Shown here in pieces: positions 45,083-54,242 of a stretch of 64,000 nt of DNA (the first letter of the stretch is position 1; every line of letters begins with the position of its first letter). This DNA comes from Mesostigma viride (taxonomy: Eukaryota > Streptophyta > Mesostigmatophyceae > Mesostigmatales > Mesostigmataceae), in assembly GCA_009746045.1 (NCBI GenBank), contig RPFO01000213.1, forward strand, positions 2,910,837 to 2,974,836, read 5' to 3'. Under the pieces are notes generated by a model. The model had not been told where the DNA came from and made no database searches. It was given only the letters and a program-made list of their open reading frames with translations. The position numbers were made by a program, and so were the translations under genes.

Positions 45083-48000
45083 GTGCCAAATATGCGAGCT
45101 AGTGCGGGGCAGCACGGCTCGACCCCCCAGGCTAGCTCACCCCGCCTGGGTGCTCGCGTGGCAGCGCTAGATGAGAGCGCTGGTGAGGAGGGGGACCATG
45201 CAGAGCAGGGGGCAGTTGCAGTAGGGGATGAAGCACTGTCTCAGGGAACGAGGGAGAAGGGGGTTGGAGGAGGTACTGCAGGTGTACACACTGCAGTTCT
45301 GGACGGGCCACCGGTACGAAGGTCCTCCCCACACCCGGGACCTCAGGCACAACAGTCTCAATGTCCATTGGAGGCAGGTGGTACACTCAGTGTACTTAAC
45401 ATGGCAATGAGGTTACACACACGGTTGGGTCATGGCCACGCTGCAGAGCATTGGGCAGCATCACTGGGGTTTTCGGAGCTGGTGGCGACGTGCAGAGAGG
45501 TCTGGCAGAGGTGTAAGCATTGTCAGCGCAATGTGCCTAAGCCGCACAAGTTTCATGCACGTAGACCGGTGCTAGAGAGGGGCCCGGTGCAAGTGGATGT
45601 GCTCAAGTACGATGACAGGGAGTATGTGCTAGCGGTGGGGCGGTTCTCCAGGTTCAAGGCACTAGAGGTGTTGCCACGCAAGCACAAGGAAGAGCTGCTC
45701 ACCAGCCTGCGCTTGGTAAAGGCCAAGTTTGCCGTGGTGTCAACTTTAGAGTGTGACCAGCAGTTCGAGTGTTGCATGAAGGAGCCGGGGTTTGAGCAGA
45801 TTGTGGTGGCGGGTGCGGCAGATCACGAACATCAAGGGTTAGTGGAGAGACATATCAGGACCTCCAAGTTTGTGATGAGTGCTATGGCCAGGATGCGCTC
45901 GCTGTCGTACCGCGATCAGGCTCTGTTGTGCAGGCAGATAGAGGAGCACATGAATCACAGGGTGATGGTCAGGGTACATGTGGATGGTGAGGAGGTAGCC
46001 GTCACGCCCCATGGGTTGGAGATGGGCCTGCTCCCGCTGGAGGCGGTAGAAGCATACCGTGATTGGCTGTGTGACCGGTACCTCAGGCTGGTGGACATGG
46101 ACCTGCGCAGGGGTGATGTGTACGTGCCTAGCGAGGGAGCAAGGGTGTGGGCGTACCGGGAGGGAAGTGCTTTGGAACAGGGTTTGTGGGAGGGCCCTGT
46201 TGTGGTCAAGTCAGTGGACGGTGACCACATGTTGGCGAAGGTTGGGCGTGAGGACCGCCGCTTCGACCGACTACTGGCGTGGAAACACTTGCGGCCGTAC
46301 TACGAGGGGCTAGGTGCGCCAGCAGACCTGCCCCATGAGGAAGGTGCGATGGGCTCCAGCGCGCAGGCTGGAGGTGAGGCGGGGGACCCAGGGACGGCCG
46401 CAAGGGGGGTGAGAGAGGAGACGGGGCCTGATCAGCCTGCGCCCTCTCTTCCGTCGGATGGTGGGTTGCCACTGTCCAATGGCGGTCCAGCCAGTGTGGG
46501 ACCAGGCGGGCTGGGGGTTGCCCCTTCCGCTGATGGTCAGGAGGTGCAGCGCGCGACAATGTTTGCCCGTGTCATTGAGCGGCTGCAGGAAGCCCGGCGG
46601 GCAATCGCGGAACGCGAGCAGCCGGGGGGCACGTTACCACGGGCCGGCGGGGCGGGCAGGCCGTCGGCTGTAGGTGGGGCGCCTCAGGCCGGCGAGGGAG
46701 CCGTAGGAGGGCCACCACAGTCCAGCGAGGCCAATGCAGGGCCAGCCGCAGGTGGAGAGGCACAGGCCGGCGATGCTGGCGCATCGACCGCAGGTGCGGG
46801 GCTACAAGCCGATGGCGCTGATGGGTCGGCTAGCACCCGGCGCGAGTCACTGAGTGGCGGTGATGGCTCCGAGGGCGGCGGCGACGTCGCAATGGAGGCT
46901 GGTAATGAGGTAGCCTCGGTGTCTAAGCTAGTGGATTTTCAGCAGGACGGGCTGGCTGGGTGTCGGTTGGAGGTGGATACTAATGCGGTGGTGTGCTTGC
47001 TAGGTGAAGGGGTAGCTAGGCACTTCCCGCTACAACCGTCCAAGTGGAACTTTGTGGAGGACTTTTCTGGGGTGGTGCGCATGCCGGTAGTGGGCGAGGT
47101 GATGCTGACCATTCTTGGGCGTGACACTCCTTTCTGCGTGCTTGAGGGCTATGATGGGCCGGCGATTCTGGGGCTGCCATTTCTTAATCACCCTGATGTT
47201 GTGATCCAGAGCTCTAGTTTGACCAGGGAGGGCCATGGGTCGATAGAGTTGGAATCGTACAAGGCAGTGCAACCTCTCAGTCTCGTCTCAAGCACCGTGG
47301 CTAGGCTAGCAGCACTGACAGGGACAGAGGGTGTGGCGTGGGGAAAGGATCTCCCGCCAGCGGTAGACCTGGTCATGCCTGCGTTGTTGCATCCATCCAG
47401 CATCGGTATTACCAAGCGGGACATCGCTGCACATTCTCCGATTGGCTATGAGAGGCTGGTACTAGAGATGTCGACGCAGAGTGGTTTCTCCAGCTGGTGG
47501 TGCGCGTTTCACAGGGCGCTGGAGGAGTGGCAGGGGTATGGTGTGTATGAACCAATGGACAGTGTGCCCAAGGGGGCCAAGGTACTTCCTCTCAAGATGG
47601 TGTTGTCTCACAAGGTAAAGGCTGGGGTGGAGGTATGCTATGTGAGGCCGGTGTCGCAGGAGTTTTCGGGAACCAGTGAGCTGGCCAAGGAGGAGCTGTA
47701 CACCCCAGGTCTGGCGTGGGATAGCTTCAGGATTATCACCATGCTGTATCTCGGTTTCCTGGATGAGGGCAGAGACTATGGGTGTGCGTCTATTGATGTC
47801 AAGCGTGCTTTCCCTAACTCTAGCGAGGAGGTGGCGCGTGAGGTGTGGGAAGGCACGTCACCCCTGGTGGTCCAGACACCCTCGTTTTGGATGGAGGAAG
47901 TGAGGGCAGAATTCATGGGCTTGTTGAAGGCCATAGAGGGACTGCAGAGTGCCTCGATTGTGTGGCGTATCACTTTGATGCGTGCTCTGTTTGAGCTGAT

Positions 48001-49009
48001 GACATTCGAGGTATCCCCGTACGACCCTTCGTTGTTTGTGGCACAGACTCCCTCAGGTCCCTTGTTTGTACAATTGCATGGGGATGACCTGCGAGTGGTA
48101 GCACCCCGTGCTGTTCTGCATCAGTTCTATGCAGATCTCGCTAAGCGTTTCCCTGTGGGCGAGCTGCAGGTGGTGGACCAGCAGACTCCGCGTGTCTTCT
48201 GCGGTGTAGTGCAGACCCTGCGAGTGACGTCTGGTAGGCATCAGATGCACCTGGGTATTCCTGACAAGTATCGGGAGGAGCTGATGGGCTCGGTGGATGA
48301 GCTGTGTGCTAAGGGCCTGTGGAGCCGCCTGCGTGGCAAGCTAGGCTGGATGGCGGCAGTGTGTGCGCCCGATCTGGTGGTGCTGAGTAGGACGGTAGAT
48401 GACGTGTTGTCGCAAGTCCATCCGTCGGTTGTGAGGCAGTATGTGGCCGAGAGCCAAGGTGTGGTGCTTTCTGGCCTGTCGGTCTCTCAGCCCGCTGTTC
48501 TTCACTGCTTTGCAGATACGTCGGGTGAGGGCAGGGAACTGACCAAGCTGAGGGCACGGATGGGTGGTCTGTTTGTGCTCTGTAACCCAGGGGGTCGGGG
48601 ATCGCTGTGTGGGTGGTATTCGAGACTGTGCAGGCGTGTGGCAGTTGGCTCTGACACTAACGAGTGCCGTGGTGTGTGTGAGTGTATCAAGGCTTCGCTG
48701 TACCTCGAGCAGTTCTTGCGCTGGATGGGCAAGTGGATGGGTGTCCGTTTGGTGCTGACGACAACTGTGCATACGGATAGCCAGCCGCTTGTGAGCTTTA
48801 TCCTTAACAGCTTGTCCAGGACGCGTGACCTCGATTTCCTGCTGTTGAAGGAGCTGTCTTACGCGGTGAGCGTTCTCCATCTGCCGGGGAGGCTGAACCC
48901 GGCGGACGCGGTGACCAAGCTGTTTGCAGCAGCGCGAGAGCAGTATCGCATCTTGCGGATGGTGATGGCAGGTTCTCTTGGGGATCTGCGGGAGTTGTTG
49001 GTTGTTTGA
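45083..49009 (+). CDS. Copia-1 Pol: integrase, retropepsin, reverse transcriptase, RNase H
   Basis: Open for about 1,308 codons, and in frame back to the UGA at 45044. Residues are counted from 45083. About 111-150: HHCC module (LHTRLGHGH...CKHC). About 170-255: integrase core with D in VQVDVLKYD, D in LECDQQFE and E in QGLVERH; 29 residues lie between the second D and the E. About 350-400: GP-containing C-terminal module (LWEGPVVVKSV). About 410-610: Ala/Gly/Pro-rich linker. About 615-720: retropepsin-like, EVDTNAVVCLLGEG then AILGLPFLNHPDVVIQ. About 820-1100: Copia RT with CASIDVKRAFPNS and LFVQLHGDDLRVVAP. About 1140-1290: RNase H with CFADTS, NECRG and HTDSQPL. No protease motif exists between Gag and integrase. 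Confidence 0.9.
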   Translation: MPNMRASAGQHGSTPQASSPRLGARVAALDESAGEEGDHAEQGAVAVGDEALSQGTREKGVGGGTAGVHTAVLDGPPVRRSSPHPGPQAQQSQCPLEAGGTLSVLNMAMRLHTRLGHGHAAEHWAASLGFSELVATCREVWQRCKHCQRNVPKPHKFHARRPVLERGPVQVDVLKYDDREYVLAVGRFSRFKALEVLPRKHKEELLTSLRLVKAKFAVVSTLECDQQFECCMKEPGFEQIVVAGAADHEHQGLVERHIRTSKFVMSAMARMRSLSYRDQALLCRQIEEHMNHRVMVRVHVDGEEVAVTPHGLEMGLLPLEAVEAYRDWLCDRYLRLVDMDLRRGDVYVPSEGARVWAYREGSALEQGLWEGPVVVKSVDGDHMLAKVGREDRRFDRLLAWKHLRPYYEGLGAPADLPHEEGAMGSSAQAGGEAGDPGTAARGVREETGPDQPAPSLPSDGGLPLSNGGPASVGPGGLGVAPSADGQEVQRATMFARVIERLQEARRAIAEREQPGGTLPRAGGAGRPSAVGGAPQAGEGAVGGPPQSSEANAGPAAGGEAQAGDAGASTAGAGLQADGADGSASTRRESLSGGDGSEGGGDVAMEAGNEVASVSKLVDFQQDGLAGCRLEVDTNAVVCLLGEGVARHFPLQPSKWNFVEDFSGVVRMPVVGEVMLTILGRDTPFCVLEGYDGPAILGLPFLNHPDVVIQSSSLTREGHGSIELESYKAVQPLSLVSSTVARLAALTGTEGVAWGKDLPPAVDLVMPALLHPSSIGITKRDIAAHSPIGYERLVLEMSTQSGFSSWWCAFHRALEEWQGYGVYEPMDSVPKGAKVLPLKMVLSHKVKAGVEVCYVRPVSQEFSGTSELAKEELYTPGLAWDSFRIITMLYLGFLDEGRDYGCASIDVKRAFPNSSEEVAREVWEGTSPLVVQTPSFWMEEVRAEFMGLLKAIEGLQSASIVWRITLMRALFELMTFEVSPYDPSLFVAQTPSGPLFVQLHGDDLRVVAPRAVLHQFYADLAKRFPVGELQVVDQQTPRVFCGVVQTLRVTSGRHQMHLGIPDKYREELMGSVDELCAKGLWSRLRGKLGWMAAVCAPDLVVLSRTVDDVLSQVHPSVVRQYVAESQGVVLSGLSVSQPAVLHCFADTSGEGRELTKLRARMGGLFVLCNPGGRGSLCGWYSRLCRRVAVGSDTNECRGVCECIKASLYLEQFLRWMGKWMGVRLVLTTTVHTDSQPLVSFILNSLSRTRDLDFLLLKELSYAVSVLHLPGRLNPADAVTKLFAAAREQYRILRMVMAGSLGDLRELLVV

Positions 49010-49478
49010 GCTTGGACCCTGTGGAATTTTAGCCTGTGGCCAATTTGAGAACGTTGTTTGGGCCGGGGGTGATCCTTATGCCTGCCCTATACTGATGGTG
49101 ACCCGGCACGGTTGGATAATTTGCTCCATAATTGATTTGGTGGGGGAGTGTCCTTGGTTGAGGACTGGTGCGGTTGGAACGGGTTTGTAATGTGTATGGG
49201 TCGTGTGGGTGTGCCGGGGTCAAGGGTGGTCGTTTAGATCAGTCTTGTATTCTCGCTTGCTTACATGACTTACTTCAGACACTGGCAGTATGTGCAAGGC
49301 GTGAATGGGCGCCAAGTTAGAGGGGTTGGAGCTCCCCTAGTACATAGCGTCTTGTGCGTACTGTCTCCGAGAGTGTTTGTGAGTAACCCTTGGGTGGTGG
49401 TGGATATTGTGAGGATTGTTGGCATGTATGTCGACTGTGGGTTGTGGTTAAGTGGCCGAGTGGTGGATGTGACTGCTC
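49010..49478 (+). other. 3' untranslated region of Copia-1
   Basis: Non-coding DNA between the Pol stop and the polypurine tract. No ORF of interest. Confidence 0.6.
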
Positions 49479-49496
49479 GAAAGAAAAAGGGGCTGG
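49479..49496 (+). other. Polypurine tract of Copia-1
   Basis: GAAAGAAAAAGGGGCTGG ends exactly at the 3' LTR. Confidence 0.8.
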
Positions 49497-50098
49497 TGTT
49501 ATATTGTGGGCTCGCAGTCACATAAAGTATTGGAATTTGGTTATGCTCGGAATTGGCTAAGTCCGGAGGTCAGCCGGCAGCGCCGCGCTGAGGTTTATTT
49601 GCTGGGCCGGCGGTCAGTGGGAATTTATGTGTACGGTCAGGCAACGGGTCGTAGGTTCTGGCTGTGGGCTATTTTGGGTTCTGGCCATTACCGTTCGTTC
49701 CGTGGGCAACCTTGGTTCCGTACCGTTTGTCCAGGCAAGCAGTGGGGAGGATCTCGGTTGCGGTGCGTTATGTTGTGGAGTGTCGTTTGGGAATTATGTT
49801 GGTGTATTTCGGTTGGTTTGTACTTGGGTACGTTCTCAGGCCCACGCCGTTGCTCAGCGTTGGGTGAAGCCACAGAGCTACTCGCAGTGATGACCTACAG
49901 CGGAGCATTGAGTCAAAGCTGTTTGGCGGCGTGAAAGGCCGACACGCAGGAGAAAGCTTTGAATCACGTTGCAGCAAATGCTGTCAATGGCCGACGTTGT
50001 CGACATGTCCGGGGCTGGGCGCTGAGCGAGTAATCTATTTTGTTACGTCTTTATTATTATTCGGAAATACAATACACCTAAAGAATTTTATTTTAACA
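49497..50098 (+). repeat. 3' LTR of Copia-1
   Basis: Direct repeat of 43181-43781, ending TTTTAACA, followed by the CCATT duplication. Confidence 0.95.
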
Positions 50099-50700
50099 CC
50101 ATTGCTGCGATCGCTCTCCCACCATTTACGAGGAAATACCCGCAAATGGAAAACCACTGAAAAGGTAGCTAGTCAGTCATCACGTTAGCCATGCCATGAT
50201 TCCAAACGTCCAAGAACTGCACACGGTGCAAAGGCAAAAAGCCGGAGGACAGCACTTTCAAATGTGCGGCGGGAACCAAAAGCCCGCGGATGCCAGAAAA
50301 CATCGTGTTGCTGCAGCGACGCGACGATGTGGACAACGAATGATATGTTTGCCCATGTTCAAGATATGTTTGCCCATGCCGTGTATTTTGCATGCATATC
50401 ATGAATTTTTGCGTAGTAGGCTGTTCACAGCCATGTCACCCATTCATAACGTATCATTGGAACATCTCTTGATTTTTAAAGTTACGGCTGTTGCTGCTAC
50501 TGCTTGCTTTCTAATGTATGAACTGTATGATTTTCATCCCTTGTATTTCCCTGATTTTCGTATATGTTTGTGGAGCAGAAAAGCGGCCCACCGGCGAAGC
50601 GCCAACGCACCTGGAGCAAGGACTCGTAGTCCCATTTCGGATAACTGCCATGGGTTGCCGGGGCGCTGCATGCCAGGGTGCAGGGATTGCCATATGCAGG

Positions 50701-50856
50701 GATTGCCATATGTAGAATGCCAGAAAACACCGCTAGGTTTCCAATGTAGCAGATTCATTGGATGAGAAATTCAGCATGGTTGCTGAATTTCTCGTCCCAT
50801 GAATCTGCTGTATTGGAAACATGGCTGTATTTTTCAGCATTCTACATATGGCAATC
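50701..50856. repeat. 156-bp imperfect hairpin
   Basis: Outer arms of 20 bp are exact (GATTGCCATATGTAGAATGC and its inverse), and inner arms around AGAAATTCAGCA/TGCTGAATTTCT also pair, with small bulges. Confidence 0.8.
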
Positions 50857-50867
50857 ATACATATAGA

Positions 50868-50940
50868 TAACGGCAGGCTCGAGCTACCATGGTCCGGATT
50901 CTCCCGATTTCTGGCCTGCGCTGGTTGTCTCCTTGATACA
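50868..50940 (-). repeat. Inverse copy of 42911-42983 (second CACTA gene, last exon)
   Basis: 73 bp with only about two mismatches to the coding sequence around ENPDHGRSSLPLS. Sense and antisense copies lie within the same element. Confidence 0.85.
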
Positions 50941-51149
50941 TACCATGGTCCGATGGGAAATGGGAGGCCATTACATACATGGGCCCAGCTAGCAAATGCG
51001 GGGTGGTCAGCAAATGCAGTGAATATTTGTCATCATCAATATGGCATACTATTTTGATAATAAAAGAATTTGTCCTCCTAGCATTGTTTGCAACAATGCT
51101 GATTCTTATGCTGGCAGATTGCCGCTGCTAGCATAAGGTCTATGGTTTG

Positions 51150-51484
51150 CATTTTCTCAGTATTCTCAGTCCCTTGTTATTCTCAGTTTTCTCAATATTC
51201 TCAGTTTTCTCAATATTCTCAGTTTTCTCAATATTCTCAGTTTCCCAATATTCTCAGCCTGTGCACTATTCTCGATCCCCAAGTCCCTTTATTCTCAGGT
51301 ATATTCTCAGGCCATTCTCACCCCTTATTCTCAGATTATTCTCAAAAATTCTCAGCTATTCTCAGCCAATTCTCAGATATTCTCAGATATTCTCAGCATA
51401 TTCTCAGAAATTCTCAGATATTCTCAGTTATTCTCAGGCCATTCTCAGGCAATTCTCAAAAATTCTCAATAAATTCTCAGCCGA
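51150..51484. repeat. Right subterminal repeat array of the CACTA element
   Basis: More than twenty TTCTCA words, nearly all in one orientation, ending next to the right inverted repeat. Confidence 0.88.
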
Positions 51485-52104
51485 GTTCCTAGTGTGGGCG
51501 GTGACATGCGGCAAATGAACGTACCATGGCCGGCTTTATTTCCTACCCAGGCGCGCGAGACAGCCAGCCAGCCATGGATGGCTTGACCGCGAATCGCGCA
51601 GGCCTGAACGATATCATTTCAGAAATGACGGGAAATGGCCGCAGATCGAAGCCGCTTAGGATGTTTTCACGGTTTCCATTACTAAACGCTTCTTCCTGCA
51701 TCAATATAACCCACAAATCTTAAATTTTACCGTCGCAGGCACGCATTCTAAATTAATATATGCGGCCAGATTTTCGGATTAGACCCCCGTGCAAATCTGG
51801 ATTAAGAAAGGCACCGACTTTTCGAATTGTGCATATCTGGCTATGAAACATCATACTAGTACATCGTTTAAAACCACCGGCGTACATTTTTCGCTTGTCG
51901 CCTGGCCGATTAGGCAAATTTTTACGAAACGCACGTCGCCATGGCCACCTCCGCACAAGGTGGGCGCATTGTGCACCACAATTTCACGGTCCGGGGGTAC
52001 CGGCGCGAATTTTTTGGCGCCAAAAAATTCCGATGTGTCGATCCCGTCCCCTTAATTGCACATTAGTAATGAGGATTTGTACGCTGATTTGCCCTATATG
52101 TTTC

Positions 52105-52334
52105 CCACATTATTAGGCACAGGCGCCTGGGCCTAGCCGGGCACCTGGCCCGCACAGATCAGCCAGGTAGACCGTACATCAGATAGACTAGCTGGCACCA
52201 AACCCGCCCAGCCTAGGCGGTATGTCCTCACTCACCTGCATGGCGTGCCCCAGGCCGCGCGCGGCAGGGCAGCCACCCGTGGACTGTTCGTGATAGACTC
52301 GGCATGGACATGTGCTACACTAGACGCGACGGGC
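52105..52334 (+). pseudogene. LINE B C-terminal fragment
   Basis: Reads LAGHLARTDQPGRPYI, similar to the GHLARTNQ end of LINE B at 22.7 kb. Short and broken. Confidence 0.45.
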
Positions 52335-52609
52335 TCACGCCCGGGCAGCCTCCTGGTTTGTCTGTAATATGGAGGCAGACATCTGGTACGCAAGGATAGA
52401 TGGCAAGTAGTGATGAAGGAGACCACCCCCAAGTCTGTGGGGGCTCCGCGTGTGACCGCGTATGGCATGACATAGCGATTCGGGCCGCGGTGCCCAGACC
52501 CCTGTAACTAGGACCTAGATAGCTTACACCACCCATTCCATCCCATGTTCCCCTCCCACTGAGGACTTATGCTCACGTGACGCAGTCATGTGTCTATTAA
52601 TTAATTAAT
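52335..52609 (+). mobile_element. SINE-like element, copy 1
   Basis: About 275 bp, starting TCACGCCCGGGCAGCC and ending in TTAATTAATTAAT. It is about 90% identical by eye to the inverse of 63144-63430. No clear A or B box and no target duplication at this site. Confidence 0.65.
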
Positions 52610-52730
52610 CACCATCTGGTGTGGGGCACATCATAATAGGCACACATGTACATGGCTAAATAATGCTAAGGCATCAGCTGGTAACGAGCCATTCGGCTGC
52701 CAGGCCCTCTGGGCCTGGTCGTCGTCACCA

Positions 52731-52909
52731 TGGCCTCCATGCATGACAAACGCCTCGTGCTGGGAGCACGTCGTCTCCTCCAGCCTAACGACTTCAGCAT
52801 CGACAAGGACTACACGCCGGCTCAACTGAAGGCGAGGAGCGCGGTGTGGAACAGCCCCGACGTCCAGGCGGCTAGGAAGCAACAGGCACCGAGTAAGCGC
52901 GTTACATAA
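52731..52909 (+). CDS. Small ORF, LINE A ORF1-like fragment
   Basis: 59 codons starting MASMHDKRLVLGARRLLQ. The pattern 'LVLGARRLL...FSIDKDYTPAQLKARSAVW' resembles the end of LINE ORF1 proteins (RNA-binding chaperones), where a short acidic 'I-D-x-D' strand precedes an Arg helix. Likely the 5' part of the LINE that follows on the same strand. Confidence 0.45.
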
Positions 52910-53509
52910 GATGCGTCTGCTTCACGGGATGGCTCCTTTGCCGCATTCTTCGATGGTGTTCAGATTAATAACATCCCCGGAGCAGAGTCTCGTCAGGTGT
53001 CTAGCAAGAAGGGTGCTGCCTCTGGTGGTGCCGGTAGGTAGACAACCTTCCTCGTCGGCTCGCGGCTAACAGGCTTCGGGGACAGCCTCTAAACAGTCCC
53101 GTTCCACTACCATGCCTCGACCTAACCGTCGGGTGAAAGCCATGGTGGTGCCGGTATTTCGGGCTACAATTAACCTCATCTGTCAACTGTCAGATTCGTA
53201 AAACCCAACGTTTGCTAGATTACCTACGCCTCGGCGTTGTGCAATCAGCCCCAACCCCGAATACCCCGAGCAAGCGGCAGGCTCGCATCCTACGCTTGCA
53301 GGACAAAATATAAATGCGATGAAAAGCACTGTTTCCTCCGCTTCCCTTCCCCCCCCCCGTTCCACCCCCACCTCCACCCCCCGCCGCATCCATGCACCCC
53401 CATCATCCATCGCCGTTCTCCCCTGGTGGGCCAGCAGGCATCCTTGGCCCTTCAATGCCACCTTCAATGCACGCACATTACTAGCAGACGACGGCCATAG
53501 CTAATAATC

Positions 53510-54242
53510 GGGTATAGAAGAGCTCGTTGCCTTCTGCATAGCCCATCGCGTATCTATTCTAGGCGTTCAAGAGCATCGCCGCTCGGTGCCACTTGGCATG
53601 GTGAGCCCTGATCGCCTGGCGGTTTTACTTCGCTGGCAGCGGTGCGTCAGGCCAAGGTGGTGTTGGTTTTTTGTGTTCGCCGCTGGCAGTTGCTATAGCC
53701 TCAGCACGCTTAAGTTTCTAACCCCACGCCTTATGGTATAGCACATTGCACCTCCGTCGAGGGGCGGTCTAAGCACCACCTCACGGTGGGGGTGGGCTAC
53801 GCACCCTGATAGTGGTCTACCTGAGTTGGAACGCCAGCAGTTCTTCGAGTCCTTGCATAGCCTTGAGGGGGTCACTCCGGCCTCTTTTTGGTTATGCTGC
53901 TCGACGCCAATGCCACGCTCCCCGTGGGCACTGCTGGCAGTCGCTTTGCGCCTGCTGACACGGCTGCGAACGACAACACTCCCCTGTTTTCTGCCTTTTT
54001 GCGGGATAGCGGGATGATTGCTGTCAACTGCATGCCACTTCCAACGTCCCTCACAGGACTTGGTCACTTTTCGTGGCCCTAACGGGCGTCAGGCCTGTTT
54101 GGACTACGTGGTGGTACGGCAGCCCAGGTGCACCTCGGTTCTGGACACCCGAGTGTTTGACACGCCCACCACGGTGTGCTCTGACCACCGGTTGGTGCGC
54201 GCGACCATTCGGCTCCGGTTCCAGGTCCCCGCGCGCGCCGCG
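53510..54242 (+). pseudogene. LINE A ORF2, AP-endonuclease part
   Basis: APE-type endonuclease motifs in order: VSILGVQEHR near 53560, LLDANATL near 53905, then CLDYVVV near 54095 and SDHRLVRATI near 54180, the expected E, D/N, and SDH residues. Frames shift between them. The ORF is interrupted by Copia-2 at 54242 and resumes at 60932. The endonuclease would nick target DNA to prime reverse transcription. Confidence 0.7.

Larger units (their letters stand above)
43181..50098 (+). mobile_element. Copia-1: complete LTR retrotransposon with PR between IN and RT
   Basis: LTRs 43181-43781 and 49497-50098 start TGTTATATTG and end TTTTAACA, and are flanked by CCATT (43176-43180, 50099-50103). They differ at only about four positions. 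Internal order: Gag with two zinc knuckles, a UGA stop, integrase, retropepsin, RT of Copia type, RNase H. The Pol ORF is open for 1,308 codons. It sits inside the CACTA element, downstream of its second gene, and is the youngest large insertion in that nest. Confidence 0.95.
50104..51149. other. Right interior of the CACTA element with foldback and duplicated exon
   Basis: No full gene. A possible short plus-strand exon starts after the CAG at about 50579 (KSGPPAKRQRTWSKDS then stop). A long imperfect hairpin lies at 50701-50856, and 50868-50940 is an inverse copy of part of the second gene's last exon. Confidence 0.5.
33886..51494. mobile_element. CACTA (En/Spm-type) DNA transposon, 17.6 kb
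   Basis: Terminal inverted repeats of 27 bp with one mismatch: left starts CACTAGGAACTCGG at 33886, right ends in the inverse (CCGAGTTCCTAGTG) at 51494. Both ends have dense subterminal arrays of TTCTCA. Inside are a minus-strand TNP2-type transposase gene (34392-38586) and a divergent plus-strand gene (39740-43029), the usual two-gene plan of CACTA elements. A Copia element occupies 43181-50098, so the native length is about 10.7 kb. The only possible target duplication is a 2-bp TG on each side; 3 bp is usual for this superfamily. Confidence 0.93.
32508..52051. mobile_element. TTAA-type DNA transposon copy R2, split by the CACTA element
   Basis: Left end GGGGACGGGACACAT (32508) and right end, read inversely, GGGGACGGGATCGACACAT (to 52051) are inverted repeats, each flanked by TTAA (32504-32507 and 52052-52055). 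R2 proper is only 32508-33885 and 51495-52051, about 1.9 kb; the rest is the CACTA insertion. Both parts align to R1, including the CCCAGGCGCGC block and the terminal 24-bp GGCGCC palindrome at about 52007-52030. It has no coding capacity of its own. Confidence 0.65.
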
